Notes: generated by a model from the letters alone, not told the origin. Positions 10,801 to 19,711 are shown, numbered from the stretch's first letter. The stretch: DNA of 64,000 nt from Desulfovibrio sp. JY (GCA_021730285.1 CP082962.1:1178001-1242000), one strand, 5' to 3'. Made by a program: numbers and translations.

Positions 10801-11139
10801 ATTTTCGCCGACTTTGAAGCGCACCGTGGTCATGGCCTGGCCGGCGCCGGCCGTGGAATAGACGTATTCCACCCCCGGCACCTCCCACAGGATGCGCTCC
10901 ATGGGCGTGACGACCCGGTTTTCGATCTCCTTGGGCGTGGCCCCGGGCATGGTCACGTGGATGTCGATCATGGGCACGAGGATCTGCGGCTCTTCCTCGC
11001 TGGGCGTGGCCCACACGGCCAGCACGCCGGTCAGCACGGCGGCCAGGATAAAAAGCGGGGCCAGCTTGGAATCGACGAAAACGGCGGTGATGCGGGTGAG
11101 CCAGTCCGAATGGTGCCCGTGGTGTCCCGGCTCGGTCAT
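7894..11139 (-). CDS. RND-family efflux transporter, inner-membrane permease (AcrB/HAE1 type)
   Basis: This 1081-residue protein has the duplicated RND layout: a membrane helix near the N-terminus, a large periplasmic loop, a block of helices, and a repeat of the same plan. The proton-relay acidic pair in helix 4 is visible in IGILVDDPIVDVEN (about residue 425), and the second half has GAGIVVRNSIILVDF. It would pump toxic compounds or lipids from the inner membrane or periplasm through an outer-membrane channel, driven by the proton gradient. The substrate cannot be read from sequence, and the CusA/CzcA metal-pump pattern is not obvious. Its start overlaps the adaptor stop by 4 bp, so the two are translationally coupled. 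No outer-membrane channel gene is nearby. Confidence 0.93.
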   Translation of the reverse strand: MTEPGHHGHHSDWLTRITAVFVDSKLAPLFILAAVLTGVLAVWATPSEEEPQILVPMIDIHVTMPGATPKEIENRVVTPMERILWEVPGVEYVYSTAGAGQAMTTVRFKVGENTEKSLVAAYTKLYQHLDWIPPGCSRPILKPHSVDDVPVLTVALWGGPYDARQLRVMAGAVNEEVRRIPGVAETTVTGGRKRTVMVEPDPDRLRGQGLDMVSVIDAIGLQNKGQTIGDAFQSGRAVSIRLDNFFRTQKELSRAVVAIKNGRPVYLADVATIRDGFDEPADYVFFLPGHGLVKEGEATGAAYPAVTLSVAKRAGENATRIADEALKRINGLRGYVLPADVNLTVTRNSGETAKAKVDELLEHLILAAVTVGGVVALFLGLRASLVVMVAVPVTLAITLATYWLMGYTLNRVTLFALIFCIGILVDDPIVDVENIVRHLGLPGSRGKKLSDVIVEAVSEVRAPLVLATFTVIAAIAPMAYVGGLMGPYMRPMPVGASVAMLFSMVVAFCVTPWTAKRVLRPEPEGAKVHGDIPDDIGTRAYLWLMDRLLKRPVWRWGFLGLVGLLFVGACSLFPAKRVLVKMLPFDNKSEFSVVVDMPRGTTLEETTAVCRELASVVLKRPDVTGATLFAGTAAPMTFNGLIRHYYLRSGQNEAELAVNLLPKSERSVQSHPIAKEVRRALSPIAAKYGAKIKVVELPPGPPVIQTLVAEIYGPTDAGRLAVARQVRDIMKKTPDVVDVDWYVDDPRPERVIRVERDKAQAAGIDPDRALSDVTASIAGTVAGLMHDELAREDAPIVVRLPLKDRADARDMGAIAVRGEGDRMVSLGQIASIAEHEEPSQIYHKNLLPVIYVTGDVAGREESPIYAMNKVNATLEKLGETGKGAWQTVSKAALPILWTSMPAQTADYSMKWDGEWQITYEVFRDMGIAFAVVMVLIYILTVGWFGSYTTPIAIMAPIPLSLIGIIPAHALAGAFFTATSMIGFIAGAGIVVRNSIILVDFIEMRRGQGETLERAVEEAGAVRFRPMLLTAISVVGGAFVILFDPIFQGLAISLMAGEVAATIFSRMVVPVMYYLDARRTAR

Positions 11140-12347
11140 TTCGCCGCTCCGACCAGCCGGTCGCCCTCGCGCAAGGTGGCCCCAGGATCGCAGGCCACGC
11201 GCTCCCCGTCGGAAAGCCCGCTTAGGACGTCGGCGAAATATTCCCCGCCCGAGCCCTCGAAGGCCTGCGAGTCGGTCAGGTAGGTCTTGCCGTCGAACTT
11301 GGCGGCCAGAAAGCTCGCGCCGGTCTTGACCACCCGGAAATGCAGGATGTCATCCTTGCCGACCACGGCCACGGTGGGCAGGTCGCCGCGATGGGCCAGA
11401 CAGGTTTCGGGCACCAGCAATTTTTCGGCGGTGCGGGCGGGCACGAACACCCGGCCGAACATGCCGGCGCGCGGCGGGCCATCGGCCCCGGGCACGGCGT
11501 CGGGCAGGGCGCACTTGAGCTTGAAGGTGCGGCTGGCCGGGTCCACCCGGCCGACGATGGCCGAGACGGTCACGGCAAAGGGGGCATGGGCCAGGGACGG
11601 CACCACGGCCAGAATGGTCTGGCCGTGACGCAGGCCGGAAAGCAGCGACTCGTCCACCTGGGCGGCCAGTTCGAAGCCGCCGCCGGACTGGTCGATCAGG
11701 GCCAGCGGCGAGCCGGCGGTGACAAAGGCCCCCTGGTCCACGTAGCGCTTGGCCAGGATGCCGTCGAAGGGCGCGGTGATGCGGGTGTAGGTCCGAAGCG
11801 CGGCCAGTTCGCCGAGCTTGGCGGTCACGGAGTCGCCCTGGGCCGCCGAGCCCTCGACCTGCCGGGTCAGGACGTCGTATTCGGCCTTGGCTTTGTCGTA
11901 GTCCTCCTGGCTGACGGCGCGCTGGGCGAGCAGCCGGCCCATGCGCTCCATGGTCGTCCTGGCCAGGGCCGCCTTGGCGGACAGGGACTGGCGTTCGCGC
12001 AAGGCCTGCTCCCGCGAGGCGACAAGTCCCTGCTCCTGGCTGGTGAGGTCCTTGTCGTCGATGCGCATGATGACCTGCCCGGCGCGCACCATGTCGCCCT
12101 CGCGGGCAGTCACGGCCTCCACCGCGCCGGAAACCTTGCTGGCCAGGGTGACGCTGTTTTGCGACTCCACCTCGGCCGGAAACGACCGGCACTCCACCAC
12201 GGGACGGCGCACGGCCGCCTGGACAGGGGCCGTAACCTCGCGGGGAGGCACGGTCTTTTGCGGTTTATCGCCGGAACAGGCAACCAGCAGGGCCAAAAAC
12301 GCAAACAGGGGAACAAGGCGTCTTTGCATGGTTTCATGCAATTCCAC
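11136..12347 (-). CDS. RND efflux periplasmic adaptor lipoprotein (membrane fusion protein)
   Basis: A 403-residue membrane fusion protein linking the RND pump to its outer-membrane channel. The lipobox LVAC places a lipidated Cys at about residue 24, so it would be a periplasmic lipoprotein. A lipoyl/biotinyl half-motif (TLASKVSGAVEAVTAREGDMVRAG), an alpha-helical hairpin (about residues 95-175), the second lipoyl half and a beta-barrel with SALIDQ-like elements follow in the usual order. I use the GTG at 12347 because CAGGA and GAGG lie just upstream. An in-frame ATG at 12329 (MQRRLVPLF) would also give an intact signal peptide. It is the first gene of the two-gene efflux operon. Confidence 0.9.
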   Translation of the reverse strand: MELHETMQRRLVPLFAFLALLVACSGDKPQKTVPPREVTAPVQAAVRRPVVECRSFPAEVESQNSVTLASKVSGAVEAVTAREGDMVRAGQVIMRIDDKDLTSQEQGLVASREQALRERQSLSAKAALARTTMERMGRLLAQRAVSQEDYDKAKAEYDVLTRQVEGSAAQGDSVTAKLGELAALRTYTRITAPFDGILAKRYVDQGAFVTAGSPLALIDQSGGGFELAAQVDESLLSGLRHGQTILAVVPSLAHAPFAVTVSAIVGRVDPASRTFKLKCALPDAVPGADGPPRAGMFGRVFVPARTAEKLLVPETCLAHRGDLPTVAVVGKDDILHFRVVKTGASFLAAKFDGKTYLTDSQAFEGSGGEYFADVLSGLSDGERVACDPGATLREGDRLVGAAK

Positions 12348-12444
12348 GCCTCGCGTTTCCTGTCAATGCAGTCCGGTGCAGAGACGCAAGGCCGCGTTGC
12401 AGCGGCGGCGCGGCATTTCACAGAGGCGCGATAGGAAATAAAGA

Positions 12445-13062
12445 TCAGGGGCCGGGAAAGCGCCAGGGAACCACGGGCGCGGCATTGACCGCGTCCACGC
12501 GCCATGCGTCGCCGGCGACATCCAGGATGTTCAGGCGACAGTAGTCCTGGCCCAGGCGGAACAGGTGGGTCAGGTCGAGCCCCAGGGCGTGGCACAGCAC
12601 GGTGCGGTTGACGCCGCCGTGGGCCACGACCAGCACGTTGCCGGGTATGGCGGCCAGCTCGCTTACAGCGGCGACGGCGCGCCCCTGGACGTCGGCGAAG
12701 CTCTCCCCGCCCTCGGGGCAAAAGCCGGTCAGGTCGTTGCCCCGGCGTTCGTAGGCTCCGGGAAAGCGCTCCCTGACCGCCTCCACGGTGAGCCCCTCCC
12801 AGCTGCCGAGGTTGATCTCGCGCAGGCGCGGCTCCGGGCGCACGGCGATGTCCCGGCCATCAAGCACCAAGGCGGCGGTTTCGAGACACCGGGACAGGTC
12901 GGAGCTGACCGCGGCGGCGAATGCCACCCCGGCCAGCGGCTCGCGCCACAGCTTCGCCTGCTCCCGGCCCGCCTCGGTCAGGGGAAAGTCGGTCTGGCCG
13001 ATGAACCGGCGCGGCTTCTGCTGGATGATGGCCCCGTGGCGCATCAGATAGATCGTGCCCAT
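12445..13062 (-). CDS. Histidine phosphatase family protein (phosphoglycerate mutase/CobC-like)
   Basis: A 205-residue phosphatase with the N-terminal RHG signature (YLMRHGAI, catalytic His about residue 9), the Arg/Glu region DLSRCLETA and ...REINLGSWEGL, and the second catalytic His in VVAHGGVNR. FIGQTDFPLT is common in alpha-ribazole phosphatases (CobC) of B12 synthesis, but no cobalamin genes are nearby, so I leave the substrate open. The ribosome site GGAGG lies 5 bp before the ATG. The gene lies between the RND adaptor and cyanase, all on the minus strand, with a terminator after cyanase separating it from that gene. Confidence 0.85.
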   Translation of the reverse strand: MGTIYLMRHGAIIQQKPRRFIGQTDFPLTEAGREQAKLWREPLAGVAFAAAVSSDLSRCLETAALVLDGRDIAVRPEPRLREINLGSWEGLTVEAVRERFPGAYERRGNDLTGFCPEGGESFADVQGRAVAAVSELAAIPGNVLVVAHGGVNRTVLCHALGLDLTHLFRLGQDYCRLNILDVAGDAWRVDAVNAAPVVPWRFPGP

Positions 13063-13143
13063 GTTCCTCCCCGGCGGCTGTCCGTTGCGTGGAGCCTCTT
13101 TTCTAGCCGTGAAGGCGCGGGCGGCGCAACCCGGAATTGCCCA

Positions 13144-13165
13144 TAAAAAAAGGCGGCGAAGCCGC
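13144..13165 (-). terminator. Rho-independent terminator after cyanase
   Basis: On the minus strand GCGGC-TTC-GCCGC forms a tight stem-loop followed by seven consecutive T residues, a classical intrinsic terminator 38 bp beyond the cyanase stop codon. Confidence 0.8.
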
Positions 13166-13203
13166 GCCCCACCGCCCTTTGCGCCGTCATTGCCCGGGGC
13201 AGG

Positions 13204-13653
13204 CTACCATTTGCGGTAAGGCAGAAACTTCCCGTTCATGGTGACCACCACCCGGTCGCCCTTGGGGTCGGCCTTGCGGTCCACGGACAGCTCGAAGTCG
13301 ATGGCGCTCATGATGCCGTCGCCGAACTCCTCGTGGATGAGCTCCTTGAGCGTGGTGCCGTAGACCTGCGTGACCTCGTGGAACCGGTAGATGAGCGGGT
13401 CCACGGGCACGGTCGCGTCCAGGCTGCCTTTCATCGGGCATTCCTGCAGGGCGGCCGCCACATCCGGCCCGAGCCCGAGGACCGTCGCGGCCTTTTGCGC
13501 CTCCTCGGCGTTCAGGCTGTTCTGGCCGAGCAGGGCCGAGGTGGCCCAGACCTTGTCGCCGCCGACGGCCGCGGCGATCTTGGCCCAGGTGAGCCCTTTT
13601 TCCTTTTTCGCCGCCAGGATGGCTTCCGTCGCTTCCTTTCGCGTCATGGACAT
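13204..13653 (-). CDS. cynS: Cyanase (cyanate hydratase)
   Basis: A 149-residue enzyme that converts cyanate and bicarbonate to ammonia and CO2 via carbamate. The N-terminal helix-turn-helix-like domain (about residues 5-75) and the C-terminal catalytic domain are both complete. YRFHEVTQVYGTTLKELIHE carries the Arg and Glu of the active site, GDGIMSAIDFELSV the catalytic Ser, and the C-terminus GKFLPYRKW matches the family end. The open frame extends to 13800, but the ATG at 13653 has AAAGGAGG upstream and gives the standard family length of about 150-156. No cyanate transporter or carbonic anhydrase is adjacent, so it may act alone in cyanate detoxification. Confidence 0.95.
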   Translation of the reverse strand: MSMTRKEATEAILAAKKEKGLTWAKIAAAVGGDKVWATSALLGQNSLNAEEAQKAATVLGLGPDVAAALQECPMKGSLDATVPVDPLIYRFHEVTQVYGTTLKELIHEEFGDGIMSAIDFELSVDRKADPKGDRVVVTMNGKFLPYRKW

Positions 13654-13823
13654 GGCCGCCTCCTTTGCCAAATTTGTCATCAGTTTACGCCTTGGCCGCG
13701 CTTCGGACAAGGCCGCAGCCCGCATCCCGAGGGCCCGCCGGCCATTGACGCCGGGCGCGCCGGCCTTTACTTGTCCCCCCACGGGCGGCCCGGCCGCCAC
13801 GATCCGGGAGGCTTCTTTCCACC

Positions 13824-14888
13824 ATGGCCCGCATTCTCTACGGCGTGCACGGCTCCCAGCACGGCCACGCCATCCGCGCGCTCATCCTGGCCCGCCATCT
13901 GGCGACGCTCGGCCACGAGTTCCTTTTCGTCTCCAGCGAAGAGGGCGCGCAACTGCTGTCGCGGGAATTCCCGGTGGAACGCTTCGAAAACCCCGGCACC
14001 CGCTACAAAAACCAGCGCCTGGACACCCCGGCGACCCTGAAGCTCGCCGGCCGCACCCTTTGGCGGCGCAAGGCGGAGCTCGCCCGCCTGGCCGGCATGA
14101 TCCGGGACTTCCGCCCGGACGCGGCCATCTCCGACTACGAATATTTCGTGCCCATCGCGGCGAAGCGGGCCGGCATCCCCTGCCTGTCCCTGGACCACCA
14201 GCACGTCATCTCCTGCTGCCGCCACGACGTGCCGGCGAAACTTTTGCCCGACTATTGGGGCATCCTGGCCTCCATCCGCTTCCTTTTTTCCGCCGCCAGC
14301 GACTACCTCTCCATCTCCTTTTACCAGCCCCCGACCAAGCCCGGGGCCAGGGCCGTGGTCGCCCCACCCATCCTGCGGCGCTCGGTGGTCGAACGCACGC
14401 CGAGCCATGGTTCGCACATCCTGGTCTACCAGAGCTGCGGCATCCGCGACGCCTTCGCGCCGTATCTGCGCGGCATCGACCGGGAATTTCGCGTCTACGG
14501 CTACCGCATGGACAAGGTGGAAGGAAACCTGACCTTCCGGAACTACTCCGAGGAAGGCTTTCTCGACGATCTGGCCTCGTGCGCCTACGTGGTCTGCGGC
14601 GGCAGCCACAACCTCATGAGCGAGGCGCTCTATTTCGGCAAGCCGGTGCTGTCGTTTCCGGTGCCCGGCGCCTTCGAGCAGCAGTTAAACGCCATCTACC
14701 TGGAACGCCTGGGCTACGGCCGGGCCGCCTCCATGGACCGGCTCACGTCCGATCTGCTGCCGGATTTCGAAAAAGACCTCCCGGGCATGCGCCGGCGCAT
14801 CGCCAACGGGAAATTTTACGGCAACGACGCGGTCTTTGCCCTGGTTGAAGCGTTTTTACGCGAGGGACGCCTGCCGGGACGGTCGTAA
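13824..14888 (+). CDS. MurG/UDP-glycosyltransferase-like protein
   Basis: A 354-residue GT-B fold protein. The N-terminus (ILYGVHGSQHGHAIRALILARHL) has the glycine-rich loop of MurG-type enzymes, and the C-terminal half contains the donor-side motif CGGSHNLMSEALYFGKPVLSFP, equivalent to the GGxxSxxEA region of family 28 transferases. It resembles a poorly characterised group of bacterial glycosyltransferase-28-like proteins, probably acting at the cytoplasmic face of the membrane. No membrane helix is evident. It is divergent from cyanase and ends 86 bp before the ABC importer genes, so it need not be in their operon. Donor and acceptor are unknown. Confidence 0.75.
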   Translation: MARILYGVHGSQHGHAIRALILARHLATLGHEFLFVSSEEGAQLLSREFPVERFENPGTRYKNQRLDTPATLKLAGRTLWRRKAELARLAGMIRDFRPDAAISDYEYFVPIAAKRAGIPCLSLDHQHVISCCRHDVPAKLLPDYWGILASIRFLFSAASDYLSISFYQPPTKPGARAVVAPPILRRSVVERTPSHGSHILVYQSCGIRDAFAPYLRGIDREFRVYGYRMDKVEGNLTFRNYSEEGFLDDLASCAYVVCGGSHNLMSEALYFGKPVLSFPVPGAFEQQLNAIYLERLGYGRAASMDRLTSDLLPDFEKDLPGMRRRIANGKFYGNDAVFALVEAFLREGRLPGRS

Positions 14889-14974
14889 ACCGCCTCTTGC
14901 CCCTGGCGCATCGCCCCCGCTTTTTTTACACTGTCCGAACCCGCATTCCCATCAAGCCTGAAGGAGGCCCCATC

Positions 14975-16156
14975 ATGCGCCGTGTTTCGCTGATCCTTGC
15001 GGCGGCTTTCGCCCTTTTGTGCGCAACCGCCGCCATGACGTTCGCCGCCGGCAAACCGCTGACCTTCGGTCTGCTGCTTGTCGGCCCCTACAACGACAAA
15101 GGCTACAGCCAGGCCCAATACGAGGGCGGCAAGTACGTCGAGGCCCACCTGCCCGGCTCGAAGATGCTCTACCTCGACAAGCTCAATCCCGCCGACCGGC
15201 CCGGGGTCACCATCCCCCAGGTGGTGGACGATCTGGCCGCCAAAGGGGCCACCCTCATCCTCGCCGGCTCCGACGACATGAAGGACGGCATCCGCGAGGC
15301 CGCCAGCCAGCACCCGGAACTGACCTTCGTCCACGTTTCCGGCGACGACGTGCTGACCGGCAAGGCCCCGAAGAACCTGGGCAACCTCTTTTCGAAGATG
15401 GAATACGCCAAGATGATGGCCGGCTTTTCCGCGGCCATGACCACCAAGACCGGCAAGATCGGCTTCCTGGGACCGCTCATTAACGACGAGACCCGCCGCC
15501 TGGCCGACGCCGCCTACCTCGGCGCGCGCCATGCCTGGGTCGACGTGCGCGGCCAAAAGCCCGAGGACCTCACCTTCAAGGTGTCCTGGATCGGCTTCTG
15601 GTTCAACATCCCAGGCGTGACCGCCGACCCCAACCAGCTGGCCGGCTCCTTTTTCGACCAGGGCTTCGACGTCATCATCTCCGGCATCGACACCCCGGAA
15701 GCCCTGACCGTGGCCGCCGCCCGACGCAACGCCGGAGCCGACGTCCACGCCCTGCCCTACGACTACAAGGACGCCTGCCAGGGCGCGCCCGAAGCCTGTC
15801 TGGGCGTTCCCTACTTCAACTGGGGCCCCCCGTTTCTGACCATCGCCAAGGCCGTTGCCGACGGGACCTACAAGCCCGCCTTCACCTGGCTGTCCCCGGA
15901 CTTCGCCGCCTTAAACGACCCGGACAAGAGCCCGGTCGGCTTCATGCCCGGCAAGGGGCTGTCCGCCGAGGCCAAAAAGGCCCTGGACGCCTTTGTCGCG
16001 GACCTCGGCTCGGGCAAGGCGAACCTCTACGCCGGACCGCTGGAATACCAGGACGGCTCGGTGTTCGTGCCGGCCGGCCACACGGCCACGGACAAGGAAC
16101 TGTGGTTCTGTCCCCAGCTTCTGCGCGGCATGGAAGGGGCCAGCGCCTCCAAATAG
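14975..16156 (+). CDS. BMP-family ABC transporter substrate-binding protein
   Basis: A 393-residue periplasmic binding protein of the basic membrane protein/PnrA group, which usually binds purine nucleosides or related compounds. A signal peptide covers about residues 1-24 (MRRVSLILAAAFALLC... with cleavage near FAAG). No lipobox is evident. Recognisable BMP elements are GPYNDKGYSQAQYEGG near the N-terminus and VHVSGDD mid-protein. ATG 14975 is chosen over upstream in-frame codons because AAGGAGG lies 7 bp before it and the signal peptide then begins correctly. It heads a four-gene importer operon with the ATPase and two permeases. Confidence 0.9.
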   Translation: MRRVSLILAAAFALLCATAAMTFAAGKPLTFGLLLVGPYNDKGYSQAQYEGGKYVEAHLPGSKMLYLDKLNPADRPGVTIPQVVDDLAAKGATLILAGSDDMKDGIREAASQHPELTFVHVSGDDVLTGKAPKNLGNLFSKMEYAKMMAGFSAAMTTKTGKIGFLGPLINDETRRLADAAYLGARHAWVDVRGQKPEDLTFKVSWIGFWFNIPGVTADPNQLAGSFFDQGFDVIISGIDTPEALTVAAARRNAGADVHALPYDYKDACQGAPEACLGVPYFNWGPPFLTIAKAVADGTYKPAFTWLSPDFAALNDPDKSPVGFMPGKGLSAEAKKALDAFVADLGSGKANLYAGPLEYQDGSVFVPAGHTATDKELWFCPQLLRGMEGASASK

Positions 16157-16182
16157 GGGGCGGGGTTCCCGGAGCACGCCGC

Positions 16183-17682
16183 ATGGAAATCGTCCTTTCC
16201 GGCATCGTCAAACGGTTCGGGGCGCTCGCCGCCAACGACGGCGTGACGGCAGCGCTCGCCCCGGGCCGTATCCACGGCATCCTCGGCGAAAACGGAGCCG
16301 GCAAGTCGACGCTCATGCGCGTCTTGTGCGGGACCTACGCCCCGGATGCCGGGACCATCCGCATCGACGGCCGGGAATACGCGAAGCTCTCGCCCGAAGC
16401 GGCCTCGCGCCTGGGCATCGGCATGCTGTCCCAGGACCCCCTCGACTTCCCGCCGCTTAAGGTCTGGGAAAACTTCGCCATAAGCGGCGGCGAGGTCCGC
16501 TCCCGGACCGAGGCCAGGCAGCGTCTGCGCGCGGTCTGCGCCCGCATGGGCTTCGACCTCCCGCCCGACGCCGCCGCCGCCGACCTGTCCGTGGCCCAGC
16601 GCCAGCATCTGGAGCTGGCCCGGCTCATGGACCGCGACGTGCGCCTTTTAATCCTCGACGAGCCGACCACGGGCATCTCCCCGGCCCAGAAGGAAGCGCT
16701 TTTCGGCGTGCTGCGGGCCTTCGTGGCCGACGGCGAACGCATCGTGGCCCTGGTCACCCACAAGCTGGCCGAGGCCAAAGAGCTTTGCGACAAGGTCTAC
16801 GTCCTGCGCCAGGGCAAACTGGCCGGCGCCTTCGACGCGCCGCTTGACGGCCCGGCGATCCTTTCGGCCATGTTCGCCGGCCAGGGCGAAGTGCTCTGCG
16901 ATATCCTGGACAGCCCGGTCCCGCCCGCGCCCCGGCCCGTGGCCACGGACGCGACGCCGCCCCTGCTGCGGCTGCGCAAGGCCGTCATCGCCGACGAGAA
17001 GACCGTGCTTGCGCCCTGCACCCTGACCGTTATGCCCGGGGAGATCGTCGGGCTGGCCGGCATCGCCGGCGGCGGCCAGGAGGCCTTTTTGCGCGGGCTG
17101 GCCGGCATCGCCCCGATTGTGGCCGGCGCGCTGGAAATTGACGGCAACGCCCTGGCCGGCAAACCGGCCCGGCGGTTCCTGGCCGCCGGCGTCCACCACC
17201 TGCCCGCCTCGCGCATGGAGGAAGGGCTTTTTCCGGGCCTGTCGCTTCTGGACCACGTGCGGCTGGCCTTTCCCGACAAGCGCCGGCAGGCGGCCACGAT
17301 CTTCGCCGAGCGCTGCGTGGGGCGCTTCCGCCTGACCGACACGCCGAACGCCCCGGCCGCCTCGCTTTCCGGCGGCAACCAGCAGCGCCTGCTGCTCTCG
17401 CTCATTCCGGACGACACCAAACTCCTTTTGGCCGACAACCCCACGCGCGGCCTGGACGCGGCCTCCATCGCCCAGATCTGGGACCATTTCCGGGAGCGCG
17501 CGGCTGCGGGCGCCGCCGTGCTCTTTTTCTCCGAGGACCTCGACGAACTGCTGGCCCATGCCGGCCGGGCCCTCGTCTTTTACAACCGGACCATCGTGGC
17601 CGACCTGCCGGCCGAAGCGTTGCAGGCCGGGCTCGTCGGCGACCTCATGACCGGCCGGGCCTCTGCGGAGGCGGCATCATGA
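16183..17682 (+). CDS. ABC transporter ATP-binding protein, duplicated (nucleoside/simple-sugar type)
   Basis: A 499-residue protein with two ABC domains in tandem, as in the YufO/RbsA group. The first domain has Walker A GENGAGKST (about residue 32) and Walker B LLILDEPTTG. The second has the degenerate Walker A (GIAGGGQEAF) typical of this family, plus LSGGNQQR and LLLADNPTRGLD. It would power import of the BMP-protein ligand. ATG 16183 has GGAG upstream; the frame is open earlier but those codons overlap the binding-protein gene. Its stop overlaps the next start as ATGA, indicating translational coupling. Confidence 0.92.
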   Translation: MEIVLSGIVKRFGALAANDGVTAALAPGRIHGILGENGAGKSTLMRVLCGTYAPDAGTIRIDGREYAKLSPEAASRLGIGMLSQDPLDFPPLKVWENFAISGGEVRSRTEARQRLRAVCARMGFDLPPDAAAADLSVAQRQHLELARLMDRDVRLLILDEPTTGISPAQKEALFGVLRAFVADGERIVALVTHKLAEAKELCDKVYVLRQGKLAGAFDAPLDGPAILSAMFAGQGEVLCDILDSPVPPAPRPVATDATPPLLRLRKAVIADEKTVLAPCTLTVMPGEIVGLAGIAGGGQEAFLRGLAGIAPIVAGALEIDGNALAGKPARRFLAAGVHHLPASRMEEGLFPGLSLLDHVRLAFPDKRRQAATIFAERCVGRFRLTDTPNAPAASLSGGNQQRLLLSLIPDDTKLLLADNPTRGLDAASIAQIWDHFRERAAAGAAVLFFSEDLDELLAHAGRALVFYNRTIVADLPAEALQAGLVGDLMTGRASAEAAS

Positions 17683-18722
17683 TGCGCGCCGCTCCCCGCG
17701 CCCTGGCCCGGGCCGCCTTTGCCGTCGGTCTGGCCCTGGCCGCGACCCTCGCCATCGTGGCTGCCTCGGGCGCGCCGCCACTCGAGACCCTGGCCGTCAT
17801 GGCCCAGGGCGGGTTCGGCTCCGAAGCGGCCTGGCTGCGCACCCTGTCCTCGTTCGCCCCGCTGCTCTTGTGCGGCGCGGCCCTTTGCGTCACCTTCGCC
17901 GCCAATCTCTGGAACATCGGCGTGGAGGGCCAGATCACCATGGGGGCCCTCGGCTGTCTGTGGTTCCTGCGCGCCGTTTCTCCCGCCGGGCCCCTGCCGC
18001 CGGGGCTGGCCGTCACCCTGTCGCTCCTGGCGGCCATGGCCGGCGGCGCGGCCTGGGCGCTTTTATCCGGCGTACTGCGCACCCACGGCCGGGTGCACGA
18101 GATCTTTTCCGGCCTGGGGCTCAATTTCGTGGCCATGGGCGTGTCGCTGTGGCTGATCCTCGGGCCCTGGAAGCGGCCGGGCATGGCGTCCTTAAGCGGC
18201 ACGGCCCCCCTCGACCCCGCCCTGTGGCTGCCGGCCCTCGGCGGCCGGCCCATGAGCCTTGTCGGCCCCATTCTCGCCGTTTTGGCCTTTGCCGGCGTGG
18301 TCTGGCTCCTCACGCGCACCTTTTTCGGCCTGACCCTGTCCGCCGTGCGCCAGAACTCCCTGGCCGCCGAACGACTCGGCCTTGCGCCCAAGATCCGGAT
18401 ACTCACGGCCATGGGCATCGGCGGCGCCTTGGCCGGCCTGGCCGGCGGAGTGCTCATCGCCGGGCTCTACCACCGGCTTATCCCTTCCGTTTCCGGCAAC
18501 TACGGCTACACGGCCATCCTGGCCGTTCTTTTGGCCTCTGGCAGCCTGCCGGCCGTGCCCCTGGCCTGCCTTTTTTTCGCCGCCCTGGCCGTGGGCTCCA
18601 TCCAGCTGCCCCTGACCCTGTCCCTGGACTCCTCGTTGGCCGGCGTCATCCAGGGCGTGCTGGTGCTGACCCTTTTCGCAGCCAGGGGGCTCTGGCCGGC
18701 CGCATCGCGGAGGAAGCCGTGA
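17679..18722 (+). CDS. ABC transporter permease (BMP/nucleoside type, YufP-like)
   Basis: A 347-residue polytopic membrane protein of the BPD_transp_2 family, with about eight to ten hydrophobic segments and the family stretch NLWNIGVEGQITMGALGC near residue 77. It pairs with the following permease to form the membrane channel. It begins in a 4-bp ATGA overlap with the ATPase gene and ends in a GTGA overlap with the next permease. Confidence 0.9.
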   Translation: MMRAAPRALARAAFAVGLALAATLAIVAASGAPPLETLAVMAQGGFGSEAAWLRTLSSFAPLLLCGAALCVTFAANLWNIGVEGQITMGALGCLWFLRAVSPAGPLPPGLAVTLSLLAAMAGGAAWALLSGVLRTHGRVHEIFSGLGLNFVAMGVSLWLILGPWKRPGMASLSGTAPLDPALWLPALGGRPMSLVGPILAVLAFAGVVWLLTRTFFGLTLSAVRQNSLAAERLGLAPKIRILTAMGIGGALAGLAGGVLIAGLYHRLIPSVSGNYGYTAILAVLLASGSLPAVPLACLFFAALAVGSIQLPLTLSLDSSLAGVIQGVLVLTLFAARGLWPAASRRKP

Positions 18723-19702
18723 GTTTCGGCTATATGGAGGCGCTTTTCGCCTCGGTGCTTTTCGCCGCCGCGCCGCTGATCGTGGCTTCGCTCGGCGAGA
18801 CCGTGGCCGAGCGCGCCGGAGTCATCAACCTGTCGCTCGACGGCACGCTCCTTTTTTCCGCCATGGCCGCCTTCACCGTGGCCCGGGTGACCGGCAACCC
18901 CTGGTTGGGGCTTTTGGCCGGGGCCGGAGCCGGGGCGGCGGTGGCCGCGGTGCTGGTTCTCTTCGGCCAGGCGCTTCGGGTTTCGGAGCTGGCCGTCGGG
19001 TTCGTGCTGACGCTTTTTTGCCGCGAACTGGCCTACTTCCTCGGCCATGCCCAGGCACGCCGGCCGGGGCCGGATCTTGGCGTCCTCCACATCCCGGGGC
19101 TGGCCGACCTGCCGTTTCTCGGCAAGGGCGTGTTCCACCAGAGCCCGGTGGTGCTTTTAAGCCTGCTGGCCGTGGCCGGGGTCTGGTTTTTCCTCATGCG
19201 CACCAAGACGGGACTGCTTGTGCGGGCGGTCGGCGAATCGCCCGAGGCGGTCAAGGCGCGGGGATTTTCCGTGGCCAGGGTGCGGTTTTGGTGCTGTCTG
19301 GCCGGCGGGGCCATGGCCGGATGCGCCGGCGGCTTTTATTCCCTGGCCGTCAAGCCCGGCTGGGGTCATCCGCAGGGCTGCGAGGGCGCGGGCTGGATCG
19401 CGCTGGCCATCGTCATCTTCGGCGGCTGGAAACCGGCCCGGGTGGCGCTTGGGGCGCTCTTTTTCGCCGCCATCCAGGTGGCCGGCATCGCGCTGCAGGA
19501 CGCGCTGCCCGGGCTTTCGGGCACGCTTTTCCAGATCGCGCCCTTCCCGGTCATGATCATCACCCTGCTGGTGGTCAACCTGCGCCGCTCGGCCGCGTTT
19601 CGCGAAGCCGCCCGCCGCGTGCCCATCCTCGGCCGGCTCATGCCGCGCAGCGCCGGCGGTGCGCCCGGGGCCATCGTCGGGGCGTTGGACAGGGGATTTT
19701 AG
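18719..19702 (+). CDS. ABC transporter permease (BMP/nucleoside type, YufQ-like)
   Basis: The second permease of the importer, 327 residues if it starts at GTG 18719, which overlaps the previous stop as GTGA. The N-terminus (LIVASLGETVAERAGVINLSLDGTLLF) carries the NLSLEG-type family motif. The open frame extends much further upstream, but that region is out of frame with, and inside, the first permease. A composite hairpin element follows the stop and probably ends the operon. Confidence 0.9.
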   Translation: MSFGYMEALFASVLFAAAPLIVASLGETVAERAGVINLSLDGTLLFSAMAAFTVARVTGNPWLGLLAGAGAGAAVAAVLVLFGQALRVSELAVGFVLTLFCRELAYFLGHAQARRPGPDLGVLHIPGLADLPFLGKGVFHQSPVVLLSLLAVAGVWFFLMRTKTGLLVRAVGESPEAVKARGFSVARVRFWCCLAGGAMAGCAGGFYSLAVKPGWGHPQGCEGAGWIALAIVIFGGWKPARVALGALFFAAIQVAGIALQDALPGLSGTLFQIAPFPVMIITLLVVNLRRSAAFREAARRVPILGRLMPRSAGGAPGAIVGALDRGF

Positions 19703-19711
19703 GAGGGGAAA